50,266 nucleotides of DNA from Methyloversatilis sp. (lineage in GTDB: Bacteria; Pseudomonadota; Gammaproteobacteria; Burkholderiales; Rhodocyclaceae): positions 1 to 50,266 of the forward strand of contig JAGNYW010000020.1 in assembly GCA_017984755.1 (NCBI GenBank), written 5' to 3'. Positions within the stretch are counted from its first letter, which is position 1. Each line of letters begins with the position of its first letter. The position numbers and the translations under genes are program-made. A model generated the notes under the pieces. That model ran no database searches and was not told the origin of the DNA. It saw nothing but the letters and a program-made list of their open reading frames with translations. Of this stretch, positions 36,286-45,622 are shown piece after piece.

Positions 36286-37010
36286 CGATCGAAACGCCGC
36301 GTGGCGTGCTCTACATGCTGCCCAGCGCACTCGATGTGCAGGCGCAATGGCAGGCCGATACGCCTGCAACCGTGCGCGACTGTGCCCATCGGCTCGACTA
36401 CTTCCTGGTCGAAAGTGCCAAGTCGGCGCGTGCAACGCTCAAACGGCTGGAACATCCGCGCCCGCTGCGCGAACTCGAAATCATCGAACTGCCGCCGGAA
36501 CGCTCGTCCGGACAGTTGCGCCACTTGCTCGAACCCATCCGCAGCGGTCGCAGCGCCGGTGTCATTTCCGATGCCGGCTGTCCCGGCGTGGCCGATCCCG
36601 GAGCGCTCGCCGCCCGAACCGCGCACGCAATGGGTATCGAAGTCGCGCCGCTGGTCGGCCCGTCGTCCATCCTGCTCGGTCTGATGGCGTCCGGCCTGAA
36701 CGGGCAGTCCTTCGCCTTTCACGGCTATCTGCCGGTCGAGGATCCGGTGCGTGCAAAGACGCTGGTGGCGCTCGAAAAGACGTCGAACCAGCTGCGCCAG
36801 ACGCAGCTGTTCATCGAAACGCCCTACCGAAACCTGAAAATGTTCGACGCCATCCGCACGCACTGTCGCGGCGACACGCTGCTTTGCATCGCCAGTGCAC
36901 TCACCGCACCGGATCAATACGTACGGACGATGAGCGTCGCGGACTGGAAGAAACAGAACATCGCGCGCATCGACCGACGCCCGACCCTGTTCCTGATGCT
37001 GTCGGCCTGA
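36282..37010 (+). CDS. SAM-dependent methyltransferase, tetrapyrrole methylase superfamily
   Basis: The 242-residue protein contains the family blocks VISDAGCPGVADPGALAART, PLVGPSSILLGLMASGL and a C-terminal TLFLML segment. It resembles RsmI, which 2'-O-methylates C1402 of 16S rRNA, but is shorter (286 in E. coli) and starts ETPRGVLYMLPSALD rather than the RsmI opening, so it is likely a related paralogue. The start overlaps the Maf-type stop (ATGA). The substrate is not known from sequence. Confidence 0.85.
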   Translation: MTIETPRGVLYMLPSALDVQAQWQADTPATVRDCAHRLDYFLVESAKSARATLKRLEHPRPLRELEIIELPPERSSGQLRHLLEPIRSGRSAGVISDAGCPGVADPGALAARTAHAMGIEVAPLVGPSSILLGLMASGLNGQSFAFHGYLPVEDPVRAKTLVALEKTSNQLRQTQLFIETPYRNLKMFDAIRTHCRGDTLLCIASALTAPDQYVRTMSVADWKKQNIARIDRRPTLFLMLSA

Positions 37011-37028
37011 GTCTTCCGGCGCAGCGCC

Positions 37029-37997
37029 TCAGCGCAGGCCGACGCGCGAAATGGTGCTCGCCAAGCTTTCTGCCAGATCGGCACCGAACTGCTTGGCGAA
37101 GCGCTCGGCAATGTTCTGACGCTGCGTGAAGTCAACGATATCCGCCGCCTTCACGACCTCGCGGGCCACGTACTCGACGCTGCCGAAACCGTCGGTCAGA
37201 CCGAGCTCGACGCTGCGCGAACCGCTCCACATCAGGCCGGAGAACATGTCGGGCGATTCCTTCAGACGTTCTCCCCGCCCCTTGCGCACCACGTCGATGA
37301 ACTGCTGATGCACGTCACCGAGCAGTTCCTGTGCATGAATGCGGTGGCGCTCCTCCTGCGGCGAGAACGGATCGAGGAAGCCCTTGTTCTCGCCCGCCGT
37401 GAGCAGGCGGCGTTCGACGCCGACCTTGTCCATCAGGCCGGTGAAACCGAAGCCTTCCATCAGCACGCCGATCGAGCCGACGATGCTTGCCTTGTCTACA
37501 TATATGCGGTCCGCCGCCACGGCGACGTAGTAGCCCCCCGAAGCACAGATGTCCTCCACCACCGCGTACAGCGGCACGTCCGGATACATGCCGCGCAGAC
37601 GGTGGATTTCATCGTTGATGATGCCGCTCTGCACCGGACTGCCGCCCGGGCTGTTGATGCGCAGGATCACACCCTGCGTGTTGCCGTCCTCGAAAGCCGA
37701 CTGCAGCGAGGTCGTGATGCTTTCGGCGCTCGCTTCCGCACCGGGGGCGATCACACCGGTCAATTCGACCAGCGCGGTGTGCTTGCGGTGCTCCGCCTGA
37801 CTGAACAGCGTGCTCCAGTCGATCAGCGCGAAGGCGAGCACACCGAGATAGGCGAAACCGACCAGCTTGAAGAATATGCCCCAGCGGCGCTTGCGACGCT
37901 GCTCCGTCACCGAATCCAGCGCCAGGCGCTCGATCAGCTTGCGCTCCCAGACGGGCTCTTCGGTTGAACGGTCGGGTTTGTTATCGGGTTCGGACAT
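37029..37997 (-). CDS. sppA: Signal peptide peptidase SppA, short form
   Basis: The 322-residue inner-membrane serine protease has one N-terminal membrane anchor (about 43-62), the S49 domain with LRINSPGGSP, and ICASGGYYVAVAAD carrying the likely nucleophile Ser153. It digests leftover signal peptides. This is the short 36K-type, not the tandem-domain 67K form of E. coli. The ATG at 37997 starts a polar region rich in Glu, Asp and Lys. It is convergent with the methyltransferase gene and 16 bases downstream of the Rieske gene. Confidence 0.93.
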   Translation of the reverse strand: MSEPDNKPDRSTEEPVWERKLIERLALDSVTEQRRKRRWGIFFKLVGFAYLGVLAFALIDWSTLFSQAEHRKHTALVELTGVIAPGAEASAESITTSLQSAFEDGNTQGVILRINSPGGSPVQSGIINDEIHRLRGMYPDVPLYAVVEDICASGGYYVAVAADRIYVDKASIVGSIGVLMEGFGFTGLMDKVGVERRLLTAGENKGFLDPFSPQEERHRIHAQELLGDVHQQFIDVVRKGRGERLKESPDMFSGLMWSGSRSVELGLTDGFGSVEYVAREVVKAADIVDFTQRQNIAERFAKQFGADLAESLASTISRVGLR

Positions 37998-38013
37998 GTC
38001 TGCCTTGTTGCTT

Positions 38014-38358
38014 CTATTGTGAAACGGGCCGCCAGACCTGCCCGTCGGATTCTTCCAGCACCACCGGTTCAAGGCGGCCACCCCGGCATGGACCACCGAC
38101 GCAGCGACCGGTTTCCGGCACGTAGATCGCGCCGTGCGTGGAACACATCAAGTATAACTTTGAACTATCGAAGAACTCGCCGTGGTTCCAGTCCAGTTCT
38201 ATCGGCACATGAGCGCAGCGATTGAGGTAGCCATGCACACGGCCCTGAAAACGGATGGCGAACGCCTGCATCGACTTGCCGTCCCGCTCGATCTCGAAGC
38301 GCACGCCTTCTCCGCCGTCGACCAGCGCCGTCGACGCGCAGACGGTCACGCGTGACAC
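38014..38358 (-). CDS. Rieske [2Fe-2S] domain protein
   Basis: The 114-residue protein is essentially one Rieske domain: RCAHVP (Cys48, His50) and MCSTHGAIY (Cys72, His75), with VGGPCRGG just after. It lacks a membrane segment or catalytic domain, as in ferredoxin-type Rieske proteins; the electron partner is unknown. The start is uncertain: the GTG at 38358 has GGAG 8 bases upstream; the GTG at 38349 gives a GTGA overlap with the phosphatase stop, and one at 38367 is possible. The HAD-Rieske-sppA grouping is common near rluC and rne in betaproteobacteria. Confidence 0.87.
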   Translation of the reverse strand: MSRVTVCASTALVDGGEGVRFEIERDGKSMQAFAIRFQGRVHGYLNRCAHVPIELDWNHGEFFDSSKLYLMCSTHGAIYVPETGRCVGGPCRGGRLEPVVLEESDGQVWRPVSQ

Positions 38359-39002
38359 GCCAGCCACTCCGTCAGTTCTCCGACACTGGCACAGTGCGCC
38401 CGCGGCCCGGCGCTCAGCAGTTCGTGCAGCGGATGCGCGCCGTAACTGACCGCCACCGCGTCACAGCCCGCGTGGCGCGCCATCAGCAGGTCATGGGTGG
38501 TGTCGCCGATCACCAGCGTACGGTCAGGCTCGAAAATCAGCTCGTCCATCAACTCAAGCACCATGTCGGGAGCAGGCTTCGATACCGATTCATCGGCGCA
38601 GCGCGTCGCCGCGAACAGATCGCCGATGCCCGTGTGGCCAAGTGCCCGGTCGAGCCCGGCGCGGCTCTTGCCGGTGGCCACGGCAAGCGTGTGGCCGCGG
38701 CTGCGCAGTGCGTGCAGCAGTTCGGGCACGCCATCGAACAGCACCAGTTCGTGGTCGCGCGACAGGTAGTGATGGCGGTAGCGGCCGGCCAGCTCCTGAT
38801 GCCGCGACGAAGGCAGATCCGGCACGACGCGCGCGAGCGCATCCACCAGCCCGAGACCGATGACAGAACGCGCCATGGCGTCGTCGGGCTGCGCAAGTCC
38901 GAGATCGTCGCAGGCACGCTGGATCGAATGCACGATGGCTGCAGCGGAGTCGAGCAGCGTTCCGTCCCAGTCGAAAACAATCAGGTCAAACTGTGCCGGC
39001 AT
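38346..39002 (-). CDS. HAD-family hydrolase (phosphoglycolate-phosphatase-like)
   Basis: The 218-residue protein has the HAD motif I FDWDGTLLDS (Asp11, Asp13), a helical cap, motif II ATGKSRAG, Lys in SVSKPAPDM, and motif IV VIGDTTHDLLMA. It looks like a Gph-type small-molecule phosphatase; the natural substrate cannot be read from sequence. AGGAAA precedes the ATG at 39002. It overlaps the rluC stop by 17 bases and the Rieske start by about 13, so the three genes are likely co-transcribed. Confidence 0.9.
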   Translation of the reverse strand: MPAQFDLIVFDWDGTLLDSAAAIVHSIQRACDDLGLAQPDDAMARSVIGLGLVDALARVVPDLPSSRHQELAGRYRHHYLSRDHELVLFDGVPELLHALRSRGHTLAVATGKSRAGLDRALGHTGIGDLFAATRCADESVSKPAPDMVLELMDELIFEPDRTLVIGDTTHDLLMARHAGCDAVAVSYGAHPLHELLSAGPRAHCASVGELTEWLACHA

Positions 39003-39987
39003 GTTCGTTTCCTGTCCTTGCGCGTTCGCTGCGGTTGAAGTCGCGCGCATTCGATTTGTCGAGGTACCGCACGAAACCCGCCAGATCTTCCGGCAGCGGA
39101 GCCTCGAGCGCGATGGGCTCCCCGGTCAGCGGATGATTCAGCACCAGGCTGTGGGCGTGCAGGAACATGCGCGGCAAGCCCTCCTTGCGCAGCGCCTTGT
39201 TCAGCGGAAAGTCGCCGTACTTCTCGTCGCCGACGATGGGAAAGCCGCTGTGCGACAGATGCACCCGGATCTGGTGCGTACGGCCGGTCTTGATGCGCAC
39301 GTCGAGCAGGCTGCAGGCAGGCCAGCGCGCTTCCAGCTCGACGATGGAGTGCGCCGCCTTGCCCTCGCTGTCCACCGACACGCGGCGCTCGCCCGATTCG
39401 GTCAGATATTTGGTCAGCGCCAGTCTGATGTGCTGCACCGGGTTCAGCCAGCGACCGCTCACCATCGCGTAGTAGCGCTTGTCCATGCCACCGTCGCGGA
39501 AGGCGTCGTGCAGCGAGGTCAGTGCAGAACGTTTCTTGGCGATCAGCAGGATGCCGGACGTTTCGCGATCCAGCCGGTGCGCCAGTTCGAGCAGCCGGGC
39601 GTCGGGTCGGGCACGGCGCAGGCTCTCGATCACGCCGAAACTCACGCCGCTGCCGCCATGCACCGCCATGCCGGCTGGCTTGTTGATGGCCAGGAAGGCA
39701 TCGTCCTCGTACAGGATTTCGAATTCGCGCGCCGGTGCCGGCGCCGCGCTGCCGGCCTCGGCCAGACGCATCGGCGGTATGCGCACCTCGTCATGCTCCG
39801 CCAGGCGGTAGGTCTGATCCACCCGCCGGCTGTTGACCCGGACTTCGCCCGAGCGCAGCACCCGATAGACGTGGCTTTTCGGCACACCCTTGCAGACGCG
39901 CATCAGGAAATTGTCGATGCGCTGCCCTGCTTCTTCCAGATCAACAACATGCCGCAATACTTTCGGAGCTTTACCCAACTCCTTCAT
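38986..39987 (-). CDS. rluC: Ribosomal large subunit pseudouridine synthase C
   Basis: RluC makes pseudouridines 955, 2504 and 2580 in 23S rRNA. The 333-residue protein has an N-terminal S4-like RNA-binding domain (QRIDNFLMRVCKGVPKSHV) and the catalytic block AHRLDRETSG with Asp140, followed by KTGRTHQIRVHL. The ATG at 39987 begins MKELGKAPKV. RluC rather than RluD is inferred because the gene is divergent from rne, as in E. coli; biochemical specificity is not shown by sequence. Confidence 0.92.
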   Translation of the reverse strand: MKELGKAPKVLRHVVDLEEAGQRIDNFLMRVCKGVPKSHVYRVLRSGEVRVNSRRVDQTYRLAEHDEVRIPPMRLAEAGSAAPAPAREFEILYEDDAFLAINKPAGMAVHGGSGVSFGVIESLRRARPDARLLELAHRLDRETSGILLIAKKRSALTSLHDAFRDGGMDKRYYAMVSGRWLNPVQHIRLALTKYLTESGERRVSVDSEGKAAHSIVELEARWPACSLLDVRIKTGRTHQIRVHLSHSGFPIVGDEKYGDFPLNKALRKEGLPRMFLHAHSLVLNHPLTGEPIALEAPLPEDLAGFVRYLDKSNARDFNRSERARTGNEHAGTV

Positions 39988-40363
39988 TTCAAATATACTG
40001 CGTTGCGTTTTCGGTCTGATTGCGAAGTAGGCGCAGTCCGAAGCACATCCAGCCCGAAGTGGTGGACGCCGGTAACAATGAGGTCGGTGAAGTGCTTCAT
40101 GCGGTCTTTCTTGAACAGACGAAAACCGGATCACGGGTTAATCCCGCTCACCCAAAGTAGCGAGTGTACCGAGTAGCGCGAGTACCGTACAGGCAGAATC
40201 CCCCAGGCAGTTGCGAGAACGCGACTGCATTGAGAGTTGGCAGACCCCTCCACGTCCCCGTCCGTCCCCATCGAGATAGAACCCGATTCCGCCGACACGA
40301 AAGACGTTATTAATTTGACGAGCGGTTTGTCCTGCCCGTGTGCGGTGCGCGCGGGAGAAGTAG
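39988..40363. other. Divergent leader region between rluC and rne
   Basis: This 376-base stretch has no gene I can support. It should hold the rluC promoter and the rne promoter and 5' leader. In E. coli the rne leader is about 360 nt and folds into hairpins through which RNase E controls its own mRNA. Here the region is rich in small inverted repeats, the best at 40207-40228, and ends in GGGAGAAG just before the rne ATG. I could not pick a convincing -35/-10 pair. Confidence 0.6.
40207..40228 (+). promoter_or_regulatory. rne: Hairpin in the rne leader
   Basis: GCAGTTGCG and CGCGACTGC form a 9-bp stem (one G-U pair) with loop AGAA, about 135 bases before the rne ATG. By analogy with the E. 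coli rne leader it could serve in autoregulation; homology of structure has not been shown. Confidence 0.4.
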
Positions 40364-43300
40364 ATGAAACGAATGCTCTTCAACGCGACGCAAGCAGAAG
40401 AACTGCGCGTCGCGATTGTTGATGGACAGAAACTTGTAGACCTCGACATCGAGTCATCCAGCAAGGAACAACGAAAAAGCAATATATACAAGGCGGTAGT
40501 CACCCGGATCGAACCCAGTCTCGAAGCCTGCTTCGTTGATTACGGTGCCGATCGTCACGGCTTCCTGCCGTTCAAGGAAGTCTCGAAAGCCTATTTCAAG
40601 CCTGATCTCGAGCCCGGCCGCGCCCGCATCCAGGACGCGCTGCACGTAGGACAGGAACTGATCGTCCAGATCGACAAGGACGAACGCGGCAGCAAGGGCG
40701 CGGCACTCACCACCTTCATTTCGCTGGCCGGCCGCTACCTCGTGCTGATGCCGAACAATCCGCGCGGTGGCGGTGTGTCGCGTCGGGTCGAGGGCGATGA
40801 CCGCGCCGAGCTGCGCGAAACCATGGATCAGCTCGAAGTGCCCCCCGGCATGAGCCTGATCGCCCGCACCGCGGGCATCGGCCGCAATGCCGAAGAGCTG
40901 CAGTGGGACCTGAACTACCTGATGCAGTTGTGGACCGCCATCGAAGGCGCCGCGACGTCGCAGACCGGCGCCTTCCTGATCTATCAGGAAGGCAGTCTGG
41001 TCATCCGCGCCATCCGCGACTACTTCCAGCCCGACATCGGCGAAATCCTGATCGACACCGACGAGGTGTTCGAACAGGCCTACACCTTCATGGAACACGT
41101 GATGCCGGGCAACGTGTCGCGCGTGAAGCGTTACCGCGATGACGTACCGCTCTTCTCGCGCTTCCAGATCGAGCACCAGATCGAATCCGCCTATTCGCGC
41201 CAGGTCACCCTGCCGTCGGGCGGTGCCATCGTGATCGACCATACCGAAGCGCTGGTGGCGGTGGACGTGAACTCGGGTCGTTCGACCAAGGGCAGCGACA
41301 TCGAAGAAACCGCGCTGCGCACCAACTGCGAAGCGGCCGACGAAATCGCCCGCCAGCTGCGTCTGCGCGACCTGGGCGGCCTGATCGTCATCGACTTCAT
41401 CGACATGGAAAACCCGCGCGCGCAGCGCGAGGTGGAAACCCGGCTGCGCGACGCGCTGCATCACGACCGCGCCCGCGTCCAGATGGGCAAGATCAGCCGT
41501 TTCGGCCTGCTCGAACTGTCGCGTCAGCGGCTGCGTCCGGCACTGGCGGAAACCAGCTACATCCCCTGCCCGCGCTGCAGCGGCACCGGTCACATCCGGT
41601 CCACCGAATCGGCTGCGCTGCACATCCTGCGCATCCTCGAAGAAGAGGCGATGAAGGAAAACACGGGGGCCGTGCATACGCAGGTCCCGGTCGACGTCGC
41701 CACCTTCCTGCTGAACGAGAAGCGTCCGGACATCAACGCCATCGAGCTGCGCCACAAGGTCAATATCGTATTGATCCCGAACAAGCACCTCGAAACGCCG
41801 GCGCACGAAATCATCCGCCTGCGCCACGACCAGCTGAATCTCGAAGGCACGATTGCGCCGTCCTACCAGATGGCCGTCAATCCTTCCGCCGAGAGCTATC
41901 AGCCGCCGTCGACGATTCCGCCGGAAGATCGTCCGAAGCGCATGGAAGCCGCCATCAAGCACCTCACCCCGGACCAGCCGGCCCCGATGGCGACCGAACC
42001 GGCCCCCGCGCCGGCAACCGTTGCCGTCGCTGCACCGGTTCCACGCGGCGGTCTGTTCGAGCGCATCGCATCCTGGTTCCGCGGTTCGGAACCGGTTGCA
42101 CCGCCGCCGGCCGCACCGGCTGCCGAAACCCGGCCGGCCACGACGCGCGAACGCAGTCCGCGCAGCGGAGAGTCAGGCGAGCGCGGCCGCAGCCGTGGCC
42201 GTCGTGACGGACGCGAAGGTCGCGAGGGCCGTGAAGCCGGCGGTCGCGAAGGCCGCGAGCCGAGGGAGCCGCGCGAAGCACGTGAAGGTCGCGAGCCCCA
42301 GAACAAGGGCGAAGGCCGCACGGATTCGCCGCGCAAGCCGCGCGAACCCCGCGCACCGGATCAGGAAGGCAACGTCGCGGCAGGCGAGCGCGCACCGCGC
42401 GAACCGAAGCCGCCGCGCGAGCCACGTGAACCGCGCGCTCCGCGGGAACGTGCCGCCAACGACGGTCGCGACCAGCAGCAGGCCAACCTGCCGCTGACCG
42501 GCGATTCGACGCAACCCGAAAACACGACGCCGGTTGAAGGTGGCGAAGGCGCAGCACCGCGCAGCCGTCGCCGTCGGGGTGGCCGTCGCGAACGCGGCGA
42601 GCGGCGTCCGGATGCCGTTGAAGGTGCAGGCATCGGCGATGTCGGCGCAATCGAAGGCGATATCGAAATCGCCGCAGGTGCCGCCAACGAAGTTCCGGTG
42701 GTGCAGCCCGCAGCGCAGGCATCGTTCTCGCTGTCGGCTTTCGAGCCGCCCGCAGCCGCTCCTGCAATCGACACGCCGGCAGCCGCCGAAACCATCGAAA
42801 CCGTCGAAACCGTCGAAACCGTCGAAACCGTCGAACCGGCAGTCACCGAAGCACCGGCGTTCGTTCAGGCCGCAGAACCGGCGGCCGTCGAGCCCGTTGC
42901 CGAGCCCGCTGCCGAATCGGTTGTCGCCGCAGTTGCCGAGCCCGTTGCAGCGCCCTTCGCAGCGCCGGTTCAGACAGAACCGGTGCCTGCAGTGAGCGAA
43001 GTCGTCGAAGCTGCACCCGCTCCGGTCGCCGAGGCGCCGGTCGAAGTCGTGGCTGAAGTCGTCGCCGTCGCAGCAGAACCGGCGGCGGCAGCGCCGGCGC
43101 CGCTGACCGAAAGCAGCGAATCGACCCTGGTACGCGCCATGGAAAGTTTCGGTTCGGCACCGGTGGCTGCACCCGCCCCGGCAGCCGCACCGGCTCCGGA
43201 ACCCGAAGACCTGCAGAGTACGCTTGCAGCAACCGGGCTGGTACTGGTCGAGACGCAGGCGGGCAGCGGCGCTGCTGCACCGCTGGAGGCTGAAAAGGTT

Positions 43301-43375
43301 CCGCTCGGTCGTCGTCGTCGTCAGGCGCCGGTGATCAGCAACGAACCGATGCAACAGGTCGAAACGCGCGACTAG
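40364..43375 (+). CDS. rne: Ribonuclease E
   Basis: RNase E is the main endonuclease for mRNA decay and rRNA/tRNA processing and scaffolds the degradosome. The 1003-residue protein has an N-terminal S1 domain (about 35-120), the DNase-I-like domain with metal ligands Asp301 (VDVNSG) and Asp344 (IDFIDM), and the zinc link CPRCSGTG (Cys402, Cys405), all at E. coli positions. From about residue 510 it becomes disordered: Pro/Ala, then a basic Arg/Glu/Pro-rich region (about 590-750) likely to bind RNA or partners, then a Glu/Pro/Ala/Val tail with short repeats. A helical LFERIASWFRG segment (near 565-575) resembles the membrane-targeting helix. GGGAGAAG precedes the ATG. Confidence 0.97.
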   Translation: MKRMLFNATQAEELRVAIVDGQKLVDLDIESSSKEQRKSNIYKAVVTRIEPSLEACFVDYGADRHGFLPFKEVSKAYFKPDLEPGRARIQDALHVGQELIVQIDKDERGSKGAALTTFISLAGRYLVLMPNNPRGGGVSRRVEGDDRAELRETMDQLEVPPGMSLIARTAGIGRNAEELQWDLNYLMQLWTAIEGAATSQTGAFLIYQEGSLVIRAIRDYFQPDIGEILIDTDEVFEQAYTFMEHVMPGNVSRVKRYRDDVPLFSRFQIEHQIESAYSRQVTLPSGGAIVIDHTEALVAVDVNSGRSTKGSDIEETALRTNCEAADEIARQLRLRDLGGLIVIDFIDMENPRAQREVETRLRDALHHDRARVQMGKISRFGLLELSRQRLRPALAETSYIPCPRCSGTGHIRSTESAALHILRILEEEAMKENTGAVHTQVPVDVATFLLNEKRPDINAIELRHKVNIVLIPNKHLETPAHEIIRLRHDQLNLEGTIAPSYQMAVNPSAESYQPPSTIPPEDRPKRMEAAIKHLTPDQPAPMATEPAPAPATVAVAAPVPRGGLFERIASWFRGSEPVAPPPAAPAAETRPATTRERSPRSGESGERGRSRGRRDGREGREGREAGGREGREPREPREAREGREPQNKGEGRTDSPRKPREPRAPDQEGNVAAGERAPREPKPPREPREPRAPRERAANDGRDQQQANLPLTGDSTQPENTTPVEGGEGAAPRSRRRRGGRRERGERRPDAVEGAGIGDVGAIEGDIEIAAGAANEVPVVQPAAQASFSLSAFEPPAAAPAIDTPAAAETIETVETVETVETVEPAVTEAPAFVQAAEPAAVEPVAEPAAESVVAAVAEPVAAPFAAPVQTEPVPAVSEVVEAAPAPVAEAPVEVVAEVVAVAAEPAAAAPAPLTESSESTLVRAMESFGSAPVAAPAPAAAPAPEPEDLQSTLAATGLVLVETQAGSGAAAPLEAEKVPLGRRRRQAPVISNEPMQQVETRD
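42791..42835 (+). repeat. 9-bp tandem repeat in the rne 3' half
   Basis: Five units of ACCGTCGAA (the first with one change) encode a Thr-Val-Glu run within the disordered tail of RNase E. The in-frame, exact repeats point to slippage-prone length variation. Confidence 0.9.
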
Positions 43376-43404
43376 TCCTGTCCGCCGTGCGCTGATGCGT
43401 CATG

Positions 43405-43434
43405 AAGGGGCCCGGTGCAGACCGGGCCCTTTTT
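43405..43434 (+). terminator. Intrinsic terminator of rne
   Basis: A 9-bp GC stem (GGGCCCGGT/ACCGGGCCC) with loop GCAG, extended by A-T pairs and followed by TTTTT, lies 30 bases beyond the rne stop. Confidence 0.9.
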
Positions 43435-43567
43435 CACGTCCGGCAGCCTGCGGGTGAGCTTCCCGGATCAGGCCATGGCGCAAGATCCGGCGTTTTTCCC
43501 GTGTTCTTCCAGCTTGTTTCACGGACACTGCACCCTTTGCATCCACCCCGGCCGAGGAGCTTTTCAC

Positions 43568-44083
43568 ATGAGGTTTACTGCAGCAATCATCGCCCTGCTC
43601 GCCAGCACCGTCGTCTTTGCCCATGGTCCGTCGCGCCTCAAGGCGAATGAAACCATCACGCTGAAAGCCAGCCCCGACGTCGTATGGGCCAAGGTGAAGG
43701 ATTTCACCCAGCTGCAGTCCTGGCACCCAGCCATCGAAGGCAGCAGCGCCACGGCCGGCAGCGAAGTCGGTTCGGTGCGCACGCTGAAGGTGAAGGGCGG
43801 TGGCGAAGTGGTGGAAAAGCTGGAGGCGATCTCCGACGCCGACCGCAGCCTGACCTATACCGCACAGGATGGCGGCGCACTGCCGGTCAGCAAGTACAAG
43901 TCCACGATCACGGTGAAGCCGGCCGATGGCGGCGGCAGTCTGGTCGAGTGGAAGGGCGTGTTCTTCCGCGCGGACGCGAGCGAGCATCCTGCCGCCGGCA
44001 AGGACGACGAGGCCGCCGGCAACACGATCAGGTCGGTGTATGTCGACGGTCTGAACAATCTGAAAACATTGCTCGACAAATAG
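43568..44083 (+). CDS. Secreted SRPBCC-family protein (MxaD-like)
   Basis: The 171-residue protein has a signal peptide (MRFTAAIIALLASTVVFA) and a START/SRPBCC fold, with SPDVVWAKVKDFTQLQSWHPAIEG at its start and LKVKGGGEVVEKLEA strands. The opening pattern resembles MxaD-type proteins, periplasmic factors found with methanol dehydrogenase clusters in methylotrophs, but no mxa or xox genes are in this window, so the role here is unknown. GGAG lies about 10 bases before the ATG. It is flanked by the rne terminator and a convergent phosphatase gene. Confidence 0.85.
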   Translation: MRFTAAIIALLASTVVFAHGPSRLKANETITLKASPDVVWAKVKDFTQLQSWHPAIEGSSATAGSEVGSVRTLKVKGGGEVVEKLEAISDADRSLTYTAQDGGALPVSKYKSTITVKPADGGGSLVEWKGVFFRADASEHPAAGKDDEAAGNTIRSVYVDGLNNLKTLLDK

Positions 44084-44110
44084 GCAGACGGACCGCAGCG
44101 CGGCCCGCCT

Positions 44111-44596
44111 TCACTTAGGCGGTGTCTGTCCGGACCGCTGCAGCAGTTCGCGAACGAGTCCGTCGGCTGCGTCTTCGATCAGGTCGAGCACCCGTTCGAA
44201 ACCGGCCGGCCCCCCGTAATACGGGTCCGGCACTTCGTCGTCATCGAAGCGTTCGGCGTGCTGCAGGAAAAGTGCGAGCTTGTGCCGCAGCGGTTCGGGA
44301 CAACTGCGGTGCAGGTTGCGCAGGTTGTCGCGATCCATCGCATAGATGCGGTCGTACCGCACGAAGTCTTCATCGCTCACGCGGCGCGCGCGGATGCGCG
44401 ATAGATCCACGCCGCGTGCGGCCGCGGCGGTCTGTGCACGCGGATCAGGCTTGCTGCCCACGTGGTGGGCATGCGTGCCGGCCGACTCGACGACCACGGC
44501 ATCAGCCAGTCCGGCCACTTCGAGACGCAGGCGCAGCACGCCCTCGGCTGTCGGCGAGCGACAGATGTTGCCCATGCAGCAGACCAGAATGCGCAT
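44111..44596 (-). CDS. Low-molecular-weight protein tyrosine phosphatase
   Basis: The 161-residue protein has the P-loop CMGNICRS with nucleophile Cys7 and Arg13, starting MRILVCCMGNICRSP, and the general-acid loop VPDPYYGG near residue 125. Bacterial members act on tyrosine kinases of capsule/exopolysaccharide systems or in stress responses; no kinase partner is in the window. The start at 44596 follows the ttcA stop by 43 bases, so both may share a transcript. Confidence 0.93.
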   Translation of the reverse strand: MRILVCCMGNICRSPTAEGVLRLRLEVAGLADAVVVESAGTHAHHVGSKPDPRAQTAAAARGVDLSRIRARRVSDEDFVRYDRIYAMDRDNLRNLHRSCPEPLRHKLALFLQHAERFDDDEVPDPYYGGPAGFERVLDLIEDAADGLVRELLQRSGQTPPK

Positions 44597-44639
44597 GTCG
44601 GGATCGGTCACCGGGCGCGCCGGACGGCGCAGCCACCGT

Positions 44640-45593
44640 TCAAGCACAGCCGCCGCTCGGCGCGATGTCCAGACGCACCGGAATGCCGCCCACCGCATCG
44701 TCGTCCGCCCACGAGCGCACCGGCAGATCGGGCGGATCGAAGGCGGTATCGCCCTCGTCCACCACACTGCCCTGACGCAATCCGGCGAAATCGAACAGCT
44801 TCGAATCGGCCAGATGCGACGGCACCACGTTGCGCATCGACGTCGCCATCGACTCGATGCGTCCCGGGTACAGCCGCGCCCACTCCTGCAGCATTGCCTT
44901 GACCTGCCTGCGCTGCGCGTTCTCCTGCGAGCCGCACAGATTGCACGGAATGATCGGGTAGGCCATCACGCGCGCGAAGCGCTCGATGTCGTGCTCGGTG
45001 CAGTAGGCCAGCGGCCGGATCACCACGTGCCGGCCATCGTCGTTCACCAGCTTGGGCGGCATCGACTTGATCTTGCCGCCGAAGAACATGTTCAGGAACA
45101 GCGTTTCCAGCAGGTCGTCGCGATGGTGACCGAGCGCGATCTTGGTGGCGCCCATTTCCGACGCCACGCGGTAGATGATGCCGCGCCGCAGCCGCGAGCA
45201 CAGACCGCAGGTAGTCTTGCCCTCGGGAATCTTGTCCTTGACGATCGAGTAGGTGTCTTCGGTTTCGATGCGGTATTCGACGCCGATCGACCTGAAGTAC
45301 TCGGGCAGGATGTGGTCCGGAAAGCCCGGCTGCTTCTGGTCTAGATTGAAGGCGATCAGCCGGAAGTTCACCGGCGCCCGTTCCTTCAGCCCGCGCAGCA
45401 GTTCGAGCATGGTGTACGAGTCCTTGCCGCCGGACATGCACACCATGATCACGTCACCCTCTTCGATCATCGAATAGTCGGCGATCGCCTGTCCGACCGC
45501 ACGCTCGAGCCGCTTGCGGAACTTCAGGAAGGTGTTCGAGGGTGACAGTCCGGGCTGGCCGGGCGTCGCGGTATCGGAAAGTGCGGTATCCAC
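44640..45593 (-). CDS. ttcA: tRNA 2-thiocytidine biosynthesis protein TtcA
   Basis: TtcA thiolates cytidine 32 of certain tRNAs, using ATP and an iron-sulfur cluster. The 317-residue protein (311 in E. coli) has the PP-loop SGGKDS (54-59), [12 protein letters not shown] with Cys129 and Cys132, and PCNLCGSQ with Cys217 and Cys220. Three of these cysteines are the expected cluster ligands. The start is a GTG at 45593; no Shine-Dalgarno is evident, but no better start precedes the conserved region. A TATAAT lies 30-35 bases upstream. Confidence 0.95.
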   Translation of the reverse strand: MDTALSDTATPGQPGLSPSNTFLKFRKRLERAVGQAIADYSMIEEGDVIMVCMSGGKDSYTMLELLRGLKERAPVNFRLIAFNLDQKQPGFPDHILPEYFRSIGVEYRIETEDTYSIVKDKIPEGKTTCGLCSRLRRGIIYRVASEMGATKIALGHHRDDLLETLFLNMFFGGKIKSMPPKLVNDDGRHVVIRPLAYCTEHDIERFARVMAYPIIPCNLCGSQENAQRRQVKAMLQEWARLYPGRIESMATSMRNVVPSHLADSKLFDFAGLRQGSVVDEGDTAFDPPDLPVRSWADDDAVGGIPVRLDIAPSGGCA

Positions 45594-45622
45594 GTTGAGT
45601 CGCGTGCAGGAATCGAATGCGG

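Noticed and set aside
40454-41962. 502-codon open frame on the minus strand, antisense to rne
   Set aside because: Low-information sequence rich in Gln, His and Val; rne on the plus strand has all catalytic motifs.
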